Assembly (NCBI GenBank): GCA_049515555.1
Contig: JBEKTY010000002.1
Span: 1 to 64,000, forward strand
Direction of reading: 5' to 3'
DNA length: 64,000 nucleotides
Source of the DNA: JBEKTY01 sp049515555
GTDB lineage: Bacteria; Planctomycetota; Planctomycetia; Pirellulales; Thermoguttaceae
The position numbers and the translations under genes are program-made. Below the pieces are notes generated by a model. It saw only the letters and a program-made list of their open reading frames with translations. It was not told the origin of the DNA and searched no databases. Below are positions 54,925 to 63,112 of this stretch, piece by piece. How positions within the stretch are numbered: the stretch's first letter is position 1; the number at the start of each line of letters is the position of its first letter.

Positions 54925-57900
54925 ATGAAACGAATCGGATGGCTGCTGTTCGGCGCGCTGCTGGCGACCGGCGGAACGCTTTGGGGGATGACCGCCGACG
55001 ACCTGGCGCAGAAGACGGGGGTTGCCGGCGGATTGTGCTGCTTCCCGCGCGTCGCGGAAGGGGACGAGTCGCTGGCCTTCGAGCTGGCAAAACGCCCCGC
55101 GTTGGTGGTCCACCTCTCGTCGTCGAGTGCCCAAGACGTGGCACGCATTCGTGAGGCGGCGGAAGCCGAAGGGACCCTGGGCCGCTCGCTCTACGTGGAA
55201 AAGAGCGGGGCGACACCGCCCTTTGCCGATCGCCTGGTCGACCTGCTGGTGGCAAGCGACCTGCGCGACGCCGACCTGACGCCGGAGCTGCGCAGCGCGT
55301 GGCTCCGCGTGCTCGCCCCGCGGCGCGGCGCCGCCCTGGTAGGCCGTGCCAAAGCGGCCGGCCCCGGCCTCTCGCCAGAAGCCCTCAAGCAATGGACCAA
55401 AGACCTGCCGCTGGCAAAGGTCCTTGCCGACGACTCCGGGGTGTGGGCCATTCTGAGGACCGGTCTGCCGGCCGGCTCCGACCCCTGGACCCATCGCAGC
55501 CACGGTTCCGACAACACCCAGGTCTCCGATGACACGACCCTCAAGACGCCGTTCCTCACGCAGTGGTGGGGCATGCCGCGGCAGGAAGGCTTCTGGGGCA
55601 CGACCGTGGTGGCCGACAAAGGCCGGATGTTCTCGATGCGCTCCAGCCGCAACGCGTGGGACCAGGTCTTCCTGACGGCGCGAAGCCTGACCAGCGGCGT
55701 CATACTTTGGCAACGGCACCTGGGCCAGCCGCCCGAAGACAAACCCGGGATCAAGAGGGTTCCGCATGGCGGTTACATCCCGGGACGCTCGTCGCTGGTG
55801 GTCGCCGACGACTCGCTGTTCGTGATCGACCGCGACGGCGTGCTTCGGCTGGATGCCGAAACGGGAACGCGGCGCGGCCGCATCACCGGACCGAAGCCGG
55901 CCGGACAGGTAAAGTGGATCGCCTGCTCGGGCGGCTTGTTGGCGGCCCTGTCGGGCGCGGCCGACGTCGTGACGCCCATCTCCTATCAGACGATTGCCGA
56001 CAATCCCATCGGCCGGAATCTGGCCGTCTATGATGCCCAGTCGAACCGTTTGCTGTGGCAAGATACGCTGGCGGGCGACGTCGATGAGCGACTCATTATC
56101 ATTCGCGACGAGCGGATCTACTGCCTGGTTCAAGACGTGGGCATGGTGTGCCGCGATCTGCGTACGGGCAAGGCCGTCTGGACCAACTCCGATGCCCGGC
56201 TGCAAGCCGAGTTCCGCACGCCGGCCTCCAAGGTGGTCCGCGAGCTGCTCGTTTCTCAGCCTAATCTTCTAGCCCCCGGTGACGTGCTCCTGCTCAAGGC
56301 CAAATGGGTCAAGAACACCGCCGTGCTCTCCCGCACCGACGGCAAGCTGCTTTGGGAGAAGCCGACGTTCGACGGATCGTATCGGGCCTTGACCGCGCTG
56401 GCCGTCAACGGCCAATGGATCGGCGGCGGGGCGCCCTTGGACCTCAAGACCGGCAAGCAGGTCGCAGGGCCGAAGTTCATCAGTTCCGGCTGCGGCCCCA
56501 CCACGGCCACCCCCAGCTACCTGATTACCTGCTTTGGGGCCGTCTCCGACATGACTTCGGGCAAGATGATCCGCTACGAGGACCTCAAGTCGCCCTGCGA
56601 CGTCGGCTCCATCGTGGCCGAAGGCATGATGGTCACCGTGCCCTCGGAGTGCGGCTGCAACTACGAGGTGAAGGGCTATCGGGCGCTGACCTCGGCGGGA
56701 GCCATCCAGCCGCACACGGCGCCCGCCTGGAAGGAACGCCTGACGGTGCTCGACACGGCGGAACCGGCTCCGCTGGCCGTTACGGCCGCCGACTGGCCGA
56801 CCTATCGCCGCGACGCGCAGCGCAGCGCCGCAAGCGCCGCCACCGTGGGCGGGCAGCCCAAAGTTCTCTGGCGATGGATGCCCTCGGGTGCGATTCCTTA
56901 CAACAGCGCTCACACGGCGGCGGCCGGCCCCCGCTTGGCGGCGGATTTCATGGCCACGGCCCCCGTGGCGGTGGCAGGGTACGTCTGGTTCGCATCGCAT
57001 GACGGCACCGTGCACTGCGTGAAGGCGGCCGACGGCAAGGAAGTCTGGAACTTCCCCACCGGCAGCATGCTCTTCGCCCCACCGACAATCTACGGTGGCC
57101 GCGTATTGGTGGGCGGCGGTGACGGCCGCGTTTATTGCCTCAATGCCGCCACCGGCCGCTGCCTGTGGCAGCTTCTGGCCGCGCCCGCCGATCGGCGCGT
57201 GTTCTGGTTCGGCCATCTCATTAACACCTGGCCCGTGGTGCCCGGCGTCGTCGTCCACGACGGTGTGGCCTATGCCGTAGCGGGTTTCCAGAAGGAAAAC
57301 GGCATCCACGCCTACGCCTTCGATCCCAAGAGCGGCAATGTGCTTTGGGAGAAGGACGACTCGGGCACGGGCGGGCAGGGCGGCCCGGGAAGCGCTTACA
57401 GCAGCATCGGCCAGGTCGCCGTCGGAGACGGAAAGCTCTGGCTGTGCAGTTCCACCTCCGTCCCGGGATCGTTCGCGCTTCAGTCGGGCGACTGGAAGCC
57501 GGAAGGCGCCGGCCAATTCGGCTGCGAGATCGGTGTTCTCGACGGGAAGTGGGTCATCCAGGGCGGACGCCGGCTCAGCGAAACCCAGGACACCTTGACC
57601 CAGCCCCTGGGGAATTCCGGCTTTGCCGCCTGCTCGTTGGGGAAGACCTCCGCCCGCGTCGGACTGGGCGACAGCGGCACCATGCTGCCCGCATGGGACG
57701 CCGATCTTTCCGTGTTGCCGCCCAAGGGTGTGTCCGGCAAGCTGACGGCCGTTGCCACGGCCAAACTGCTGGACTGGCTCTCGGCCAAGGCCGGGGCCCC
57801 GGCTCCCAACGGCCTGCCCTGGAAGGGCAAGGCCGACGACTGGTCGGACGTCAAGTCATGGGCCACCGAGAGCATGACGCCTGTCGCCTTTGCCCTGGCC

Positions 57901-58101
57901 AAGGACCAACTCGTCGTGGCCTACGAGGGCGGCGGCGGCAAGGGAACTCACAAACTGAGCGGACTGCTCCGCTCCGACGGCTCGAAGGCCTGGACTGTCG
58001 ATCTGCCCGAGCAGCCCGTTATGAACCGGCTCGCCCTGGATCGCGACGGCCGGGTGTTGGTTGCCCTTTGCGACGGCTCGATCATATGCCTGGGGCGGTG
58101 A
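54925..58101 (+). CDS. PQQ-type beta-propeller protein with a decayed methyltransferase-like domain
   Basis: 1058 aa. ATG 54925 fits GGAGG at 7-nt spacing; ATG 54919 would touch it. Signal peptide IGWLLFGALLATGGTLWG. The first ~190 residues match the placement of a class I methyltransferase seen in related planctomycete proteins, but the SAM-binding glycine loop is lost (GGLCCFPRVAEGDES). Two PQQ/BamB-like propellers follow (WTHRSHGSDNTQVSDDT, DWPTYRRDAQRSAAS, HCVKAADGKEVWNFPTGS, GRVYCLNAATGRCLWQLL, CLGR end). Such proteins are exported, abundant in planctomycetes and mostly uncharacterised. No haem motif or obvious quinone ligands are visible, so dehydrogenase activity is not claimed. Confidence 0.85.
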   Translation: MKRIGWLLFGALLATGGTLWGMTADDLAQKTGVAGGLCCFPRVAEGDESLAFELAKRPALVVHLSSSSAQDVARIREAAEAEGTLGRSLYVEKSGATPPFADRLVDLLVASDLRDADLTPELRSAWLRVLAPRRGAALVGRAKAAGPGLSPEALKQWTKDLPLAKVLADDSGVWAILRTGLPAGSDPWTHRSHGSDNTQVSDDTTLKTPFLTQWWGMPRQEGFWGTTVVADKGRMFSMRSSRNAWDQVFLTARSLTSGVILWQRHLGQPPEDKPGIKRVPHGGYIPGRSSLVVADDSLFVIDRDGVLRLDAETGTRRGRITGPKPAGQVKWIACSGGLLAALSGAADVVTPISYQTIADNPIGRNLAVYDAQSNRLLWQDTLAGDVDERLIIIRDERIYCLVQDVGMVCRDLRTGKAVWTNSDARLQAEFRTPASKVVRELLVSQPNLLAPGDVLLLKAKWVKNTAVLSRTDGKLLWEKPTFDGSYRALTALAVNGQWIGGGAPLDLKTGKQVAGPKFISSGCGPTTATPSYLITCFGAVSDMTSGKMIRYEDLKSPCDVGSIVAEGMMVTVPSECGCNYEVKGYRALTSAGAIQPHTAPAWKERLTVLDTAEPAPLAVTAADWPTYRRDAQRSAASAATVGGQPKVLWRWMPSGAIPYNSAHTAAAGPRLAADFMATAPVAVAGYVWFASHDGTVHCVKAADGKEVWNFPTGSMLFAPPTIYGGRVLVGGGDGRVYCLNAATGRCLWQLLAAPADRRVFWFGHLINTWPVVPGVVVHDGVAYAVAGFQKENGIHAYAFDPKSGNVLWEKDDSGTGGQGGPGSAYSSIGQVAVGDGKLWLCSSTSVPGSFALQSGDWKPEGAGQFGCEIGVLDGKWVIQGGRRLSETQDTLTQPLGNSGFAACSLGKTSARVGLGDSGTMLPAWDADLSVLPPKGVSGKLTAVATAKLLDWLSAKAGAPAPNGLPWKGKADDWSDVKSWATESMTPVAFALAKDQLVVAYEGGGGKGTHKLSGLLRSDGSKAWTVDLPEQPVMNRLALDRDGRVLVALCDGSIICLGR

Positions 58102-58440
58102 TTTTCCCGGCTGTTCTCCCTCGGGGACGGCCGACCATGCTTCGTTTGATGCTCCTTGACCGGTGCGGCCTTACCAATGGGTGCCTTTCAGCGAGTACTT
58201 CTTCGTCTAGCGGGCTGACGGTGACCGAGGCCCCGCACTATGTATGGCGCGAGCTGCGCGGCTTCGAGAGCGGCGCGTGGAAGACGCCGCAGGAGTTGGC
58301 CGCCTACGACCTGGTCGTGCTGGCCAACGTGGACCTCAAGACGCTCGCGCTGTGCGCGAGCTCTTGGGCTATCAGAGTAACGCGCCATGAAGACCCGCAC
58401 GGTTTTCTGCCTGGTCGTCGGTCTTTCGGTGTTCGGGTAG
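58102..58440 (+). pseudogene. Mosaic of short gene fragments
   Basis: Several short protein-like stretches lie in different frames. VPFSEYFFV is followed by a stop near 58200. VTEAPHYVWRELRGFESG and then AAYDLVVLANVDLKTL (58217-58345) resemble part of a glutamine-amidotransferase-like domain. VRELLGYQSNAP is followed by a stop at about 58388. MKTRTVFCLVVGLSVFG is followed by a stop and looks like the first codons of an exported protein (58385-58438). None is complete. The simplest reading is a deletion scar where parts of several genes were joined. Confidence 0.5.
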
Positions 58441-59277
58441 GCACTGGTCTCCCCCACTCGCCGTCAGACGAGTTTTTCGGGAAAGACAGGAAGCGGAGGT
58501 CCTGATGAAACAAGCCGCGATTACTCCTATCACGGCACAGGCGGCGATGAAAATCCAGCCTATGGTGTAGTCTTTGCCTCCATCCTGGACGATCACCATC
58601 GTGCTGAACCCCTTGGCGGCGAAAGCCGCGGCCACATAGCCGCAGCCGTTGACCAGTCCCATGGCCTTGCCGTACACCTCCGGCGTGAAGATCTCGGCCG
58701 GCACTGCCAGCACCGGTCCCCACGCCATGTTGGCGAAGAACCCCATCCCGCAAAGCGCCAACGCCAGCAGACCTGGAGCGGCGGTCTTGAGCGAGGCAAG
58801 CAACAGGAGAAAGGGGATCAGCCCGACGAAGCAGACGATGATCATCACCCGGCGGTTGTTCCTGAAGACCTTGTCTGAGAGATAGGAGGAAGCGAAGCTT
58901 CCCGCGGCCGCGGCAACAAAATAGAGCGAATTCCAGTAGCCCATCGTGTCCAACTTGAAGGAGAACGTATCGGACAGATAGAGAGGAATCCAGACCAGGG
59001 TTCCCCAGTAGACGATCTGCATGACGATATCCACAACGACCACGGCCAGATAGCTGCCGCTGGCGAAGAGGTCGCGAAACCCGAATCCCTTCGCGGACGT
59101 GATTTGCCGTTGCGCGTTCTTGAAGTCATTGGCCTTCAGAATCCCCGCCTCCAGCTCATCGCGGTAGGAGCCCAACGGGTCCCAGTTCGCGTACGAAGAA
59201 TCGCGCCCCGTTACAACCTGCCGCAAGCATTCAACCCGTAAATGTGATGGCTCGCCGACGACGGCAGGCCGAGACAC
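58372..59277 (-). pseudogene. C-terminal half of an MFS transporter, truncated
   Basis: About 300 codons with roughly six membrane segments: LAVVVVDIVMQIVYWGTLVW, MGYWNSLYFVAAAAGSFASS, VMIIVCFVGLIPFLLLLASL, LLALALCGMGFFANMAWGP, then GYVAAAFAAKGFSTMV and IGWIFIAACAVIGVIAACF. Intact MFS carriers have 12 segments and about 400-450 aa; the frame here begins at the central loop (DPLGSYRDELEAGILKAND), so the first half is gone. The end also runs on into unrelated codons after about 58500. Probably non-functional and part of the same decayed patch; formerly a sugar or organic-acid carrier. Confidence 0.7.
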
Positions 59278-59351
59278 CCATACATGTACATCGTGTGTCC
59301 TGGCGACCGCCGGATCGAGAACACGCCGGGCTAAGCACGGTATCTGGACTG

Positions 59352-59380
59352 TGGACAGGCGTTGAGGTTCCTATTATATT
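59352..59380 (+). promoter_or_regulatory. Sigma70-like promoter for the nitrilase-family gene
   Basis: TGGACA (59352-59357) and TATATT (59375-59380), each 5/6 to consensus, are separated by 17 bp and lie about 75 nt before GTG 59455. Confidence 0.5.
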
Positions 59381-59454
59381 TGACCGCATCGCGACCCAGG
59401 TGTTGACCGATTGATTGCAACGCCTGCCGGACTATCAAGAGGGGAACACACTTC

Positions 59455-60417
59455 GTGACTCGAAATGGTTTCATCGATCGTGTCTTGATCCTGCTGACAA
59501 CCGCTTTCGTTGCCGCCACGACCGCGACCTGGCCCCGCCGGGCCCAGTCTGCCGACAAGCCGGACTCTGCGCCGCTGCGGACGATTCATCTGGCTGCCGG
59601 GCAGATCGTCTGCCACCCCGGCGACAGCGAGGGCAATCTGAAGCAGATCCGCGCTTTGGCCCAGCAGGCGGCCCAGGCCGGCGCCTGTTTGTGCCTCTTC
59701 GGCGAAGGGGCAATTACCGGTTACGTGTACACCCCGGCCGTGTTGACCAACGCGCCCCGGGCCGATGGCCCAGTCGCCGAGCGGCTCAAGCAGATGGCTG
59801 CGGAACTGAAGATCGCGATTGTCGCAGGCACGATCGGGCGATTCGACGACGGCCCGCACTTCTGCTGTTTCATCGTCATGCCGGATGGCCGCCTGATCGT
59901 GCAACTCAAGCACGGGGTCAACGACGCGGAACGCAAGGCCGGATTGCTGCCCGGGCCCGTGGAGCGGCAGGTGTTCACCGTGGACGGCGTCAAGATGGGC
60001 GTATGCATTTGTTCCGACAGTGGCATTCCGGGTATCCGCGACACGTTGGCCAAACAGGGCTGCCAAGTGCTCTTGATGCCCACCGCGGGTGGCGGCGGAC
60101 GGGAGCACATTTATCACCCGGACGACTTGCGCGACCCCCGCCGCCGGGCCGCCTACGTCAAGCTCATGGACGCTGTGTGCTCGGTCACCTCGGCCGTGGG
60201 CGACTGCGTCGGCCACCGCATGGCCCAAGTCGCCGTCAATCTCTCCGGCGACGACGGCGTGGACCACTATCACCCGGGCCATAGCTCGATCATCGACAGC
60301 CGCGGCCGCATCGTGGCTTTGCTGCCCGGCGAGTACGTGGTCGATTATCTGGAGCCGCGGATGATCCACGGCCAGGTGATCGTGCAATCTCCTCGGGCGA
60401 ATGCGACGATAAAATGA
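59455..60417 (+). CDS. Exported carbon-nitrogen hydrolase (nitrilase superfamily)
   Basis: 320 aa from GTG 59455, with AGAGGGG upstream. Signal peptide RVLILLTTAFVAATTATWPRRAQS. The nitrilase alpha-beta-beta-alpha fold and its catalytic Glu-Lys-Cys triad are in place: Glu in FGEGAITGY, Lys in VQLKHGVND, Cys in VCICSDSGIPG. The enzyme should hydrolyse an amide, carbamoyl or nitrile bond; which one cannot be told. Export is uncommon for the superfamily but recurrent in planctomycetes. It follows the fragment patch and precedes a GH2 enzyme. Three in-frame tail residues follow the last strand; nothing appears missing. Confidence 0.85.
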   Translation: MTRNGFIDRVLILLTTAFVAATTATWPRRAQSADKPDSAPLRTIHLAAGQIVCHPGDSEGNLKQIRALAQQAAQAGACLCLFGEGAITGYVYTPAVLTNAPRADGPVAERLKQMAAELKIAIVAGTIGRFDDGPHFCCFIVMPDGRLIVQLKHGVNDAERKAGLLPGPVERQVFTVDGVKMGVCICSDSGIPGIRDTLAKQGCQVLLMPTAGGGGREHIYHPDDLRDPRRRAAYVKLMDAVCSVTSAVGDCVGHRMAQVAVNLSGDDGVDHYHPGHSSIIDSRGRIVALLPGEYVVDYLEPRMIHGQVIVQSPRANATIK

Positions 60418-60486
60418 GAGCGCGCAGGCTTACGACAGTCGTGGGCGCGAGCCTCTATGGGCAATCCCGGTTGGCGCCGCTGAGCT

Positions 60487-60636
60487 TCAGGCAGGGACCG
60501 TCAGGGCCGTCCTTCTCCGACTCTGCTTCACCCGCTCGACGTCGATGTACAGCGCGGTCGCCAGCTTGCCACGGCGATCGCGCAATGTCCAGCGTTTAAG
60601 CGAATCTTCTCCGCTTGGCGGCCATTTCCTTTGCAT
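60487..60636 (-). CDS. Possible 49-aa basic protein or gene remnant
   Basis: ATG 60636 to a TGA at 60487. The sequence begins MQRKWPPSGEDSLKRW and continues LRDRRGKLATALYIDVERV, with alternating charged and hydrophobic residues like a real protein rather than antisense noise. No Shine-Dalgarno sequence is obvious apart from a G run upstream. No family recognised. It may be a small gene or the start of a truncated one. Confidence 0.3.
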   Translation of the reverse strand: MQRKWPPSGEDSLKRWTLRDRRGKLATALYIDVERVKQSRRRTALTVPA

Positions 60637-60760
60637 TTACCCCCCCGTACCCGTCCAGAGATTCTTTGGCCCGACTTGGTCGGCCGCAATCTTCTTTACC
60701 GCAGGAGGAATGCGCCTGCCGGCCTTTCCTGGCTGCTGTTTTCACCCATCTCGCCACCGT

Positions 60761-60789
60761 TTGACAACCGCCCGCCCGACTACTAGCAT
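60761..60789 (+). promoter_or_regulatory. Sigma70-like promoter for the GH2 gene
   Basis: A perfect TTGACA (60761-60766) lies 17 bp from TAGCAT (60784-60789, 4/6), giving a leader of about 60 nt to ATG 60857. Confidence 0.5.
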
Positions 60790-60856
60790 GGAGCACAACA
60801 TCCGGCGCTGCGGCCGACGATGGACGAAGGGAATCCTCGCTTCAAGGAGAGTTCAA

Positions 60857-62977
60857 ATGAAGTCGATCGGCTTCTGGGTTTCACTGTTGACACTGGCCCT
60901 GCTGCCGGCGCTTTCCAGCGCCTCGACCAATGCGTTGCCTCCGCGGCGGGTCGTTTCACTGGACGGCGCGTGGCAGGTCGGCCAGGGGTCGATGACAAGC
61001 GTTCCCGCATCGTTCTCGCATACGGTCGTCGTGCCGGGGTTGATCGACATGGCCGCGCCCGCCTTTGCCGAGGTTGGCCATGCGAGCAAGCTTCGCGAGG
61101 CTTTTTGGCTTCGCCGCACGTTCCATATCGACGGCCCGGTGCCGGCCGTGGCGCTGCTGAAGATCAACAAGGCCCGCTACGGCACGAAAGTCTTCCTCAA
61201 CGGCAAACTTGTGGGCGAGCACGTCGGCTGCTTCACCCCGGGCTATTTCGACGTGAAGGGGCAACTCCAGGGCGCGGGACGGGAGAACCAGTTGATCGTT
61301 CGCGTGGGGGCGGGCCGCGAGGCCCTGCCGGCCGACACACCGACCGGCTGGGACTTTGAAAAGTGGCTCTACATCCCGGGAATTTACGATTCGGTCGAGT
61401 TGATCTTAAGCGGCAGGCCGTACATCAGCAACGTTCAGGTAGTCCCCGATCCGGCCCGGAAGACAGTCGGCGCCGAAGTGGAAATCGACGCGGGCGGCAA
61501 GCCCGGACCTGTGACGCTTCGGGCAACCGTCGCCGAGGCGAAGAGCGGCGAAGCAGTGGGCTTTGCGGAAGGAAGCGGTTTGGCCACGGGCGGCGGCCCG
61601 GTGAAGGGCAGCCTGCGGATTCCCATCCGCAACTGCCGGCCCTGGTCGCCCGAGGACCCGTTCCTGTACGAGCTTCGCGTGGGCACGGGCGGCGACGCCG
61701 CCAGCGCCCGCTTCGGCATGCGGAGTTTTCGCTTCGACCCGCAGGCGAAACGGGGGGTGCTCAACGACAAGGTCTACTTCATGCGGGGCAGCAACGTCTG
61801 CGCGTACCGCTTCTTCGAGGACGCCGCACGGGGCGACCTGCCGTGGCGGGCCGACTGGGTCCGCCGGCTGCACCGGAAGTTCCGCCGGATGAATTGGAAC
61901 GCGCTTCGCTATTGCATTGGCTTCCCGCCGGAATGCTGGTACGACATCGCCGACGAGGAAGGCTTCTTGATTCAGGACGAGTTTCCCATCTGGCTGTTGG
62001 ACAAGGCGCCCGAAAACCCCCTGGCGGCGAAGATCATCCCGCAATACACCGAGTGGATGCGGGAGCGATGGAACCATCCCTGCGTGGTGATCTGGGACGG
62101 GCAGAACGAGAGTTTCACGAACGAGACGGGCAAGGCGATTTGCGCCGTGCGGGGGTTGGACAAGTCCAATCGGCCTTGGGAGAACGGCTGGAGCGAGCCG
62201 CAAAGCCCGACCGATTGCCGCGAATCGCACCCCTATCGCTTCATCAAGGGCTGGGGCGGCAAGCAGTTCTTCCATCTCAGCGAGCTGGAAGGCACAGCCG
62301 GCAAGCCGGATCTGAACGATCGCCAGCGGAAGCTCGACGTGCCGGTGATCATCAACGAATACGACTGGCTGTGGATCACCCGCGACGGGCAGCCCACCAG
62401 CCTCGACGAGCATGTTTACCGCGACCTGCTGGGCGCCAAAGCCACGCCCGCCCAGCGGCGGCTGCTGTACGCCCGCACGATGGCGGCGTTGACCGAGTAT
62501 TGGCGATGCCATCGCGAGGCGGCGGCGGTGATGGAGTTTTGCGGGCTGAGCTATTCGCGTTCCGGCGCCAAGCCGCGGCCGGAAGGCGGCGCCACCAGCG
62601 ACCATTTTCTCGACGTTGCCAAGCTCGAAATGGAGCCGGCCTATGCGGAGTATGTCGGCGAGGCGTTCAATCCCGTCGGCCTAATGCTGGATTTCTGGAG
62701 GGAGAAGCTTGCGCCCGGTGAACGTCGGGAGGTGAAGGTGTATGTCATCAACGACCGCGAGACGCCGTGGCAGGGCCAGGTGGAGTTGAGCGTGGCCGGC
62801 CCGGCGCGTCTGGCGGAGACGAAAACCCTAACGGTTCCGGGACTTGGCCGGCAGATCATCACCTTCGCGCTGATCGCTCCCGATGAGCCGGGCGGTTATC
62901 AGTTGACGGCCCGACTGAGCGACGGGGGCAAGTCGATCCGGAGCATTCGAGACTTCCAGGTTTCCACGGCGAAATGA
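60857..62977 (+). CDS. GH2-family exported glycosidase
   Basis: 706 aa from ATG 60857 with AAGGAG upstream; the in-frame stretch back to 60545 is not protein-like. Signal peptide GFWVSLLTLALLPALSSAS. Family layout: sugar-binding jelly roll (LREAFWLRRTFHID, KVFLNGKLVGEHVGCFTPGYFDV), immunoglobulin-like domain (RPWSPEDPFLYELRV), then the TIM barrel (YFMRGSNVCAYRFF, MNWNALRYCIGFPPECWYDIADEEG). The acid/base is expected at Glu in VIWDGQNESF and the nucleophile at Glu in IINEYDWLW. Beta-galactosidase, mannosidase or glucuronidase are all possible. A C-terminal Ig-like segment (VYVINDRETPWQGQVELSV) ends it. Confidence 0.85.
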   Translation: MKSIGFWVSLLTLALLPALSSASTNALPPRRVVSLDGAWQVGQGSMTSVPASFSHTVVVPGLIDMAAPAFAEVGHASKLREAFWLRRTFHIDGPVPAVALLKINKARYGTKVFLNGKLVGEHVGCFTPGYFDVKGQLQGAGRENQLIVRVGAGREALPADTPTGWDFEKWLYIPGIYDSVELILSGRPYISNVQVVPDPARKTVGAEVEIDAGGKPGPVTLRATVAEAKSGEAVGFAEGSGLATGGGPVKGSLRIPIRNCRPWSPEDPFLYELRVGTGGDAASARFGMRSFRFDPQAKRGVLNDKVYFMRGSNVCAYRFFEDAARGDLPWRADWVRRLHRKFRRMNWNALRYCIGFPPECWYDIADEEGFLIQDEFPIWLLDKAPENPLAAKIIPQYTEWMRERWNHPCVVIWDGQNESFTNETGKAICAVRGLDKSNRPWENGWSEPQSPTDCRESHPYRFIKGWGGKQFFHLSELEGTAGKPDLNDRQRKLDVPVIINEYDWLWITRDGQPTSLDEHVYRDLLGAKATPAQRRLLYARTMAALTEYWRCHREAAAVMEFCGLSYSRSGAKPRPEGGATSDHFLDVAKLEMEPAYAEYVGEAFNPVGLMLDFWREKLAPGERREVKVYVINDRETPWQGQVELSVAGPARLAETKTLTVPGLGRQIITFALIAPDEPGGYQLTARLSDGGKSIRSIRDFQVSTAK

Positions 62978-63112
62978 CGCAGGGCGCCGTTGTCGGCGTA
63001 AGCCCTCGTTGGGCGATAAGCATAGCGCGGCCAGCAGGTTACGGACGGAAGCTCGCAACACGAAAATCGGTGGACTAGGGCGGAGTCTGTATATAGCCTT
63101 AGGTCATCTGCC

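Larger units (their letters stand above)
60418..60856. other. Intergenic region before the GH2 gene
   Basis: 439 bp. It contains a promoter for the GH2 gene at its right end and a short minus-strand reading frame at 60487-60636; otherwise I see nothing. Confidence 0.5.
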
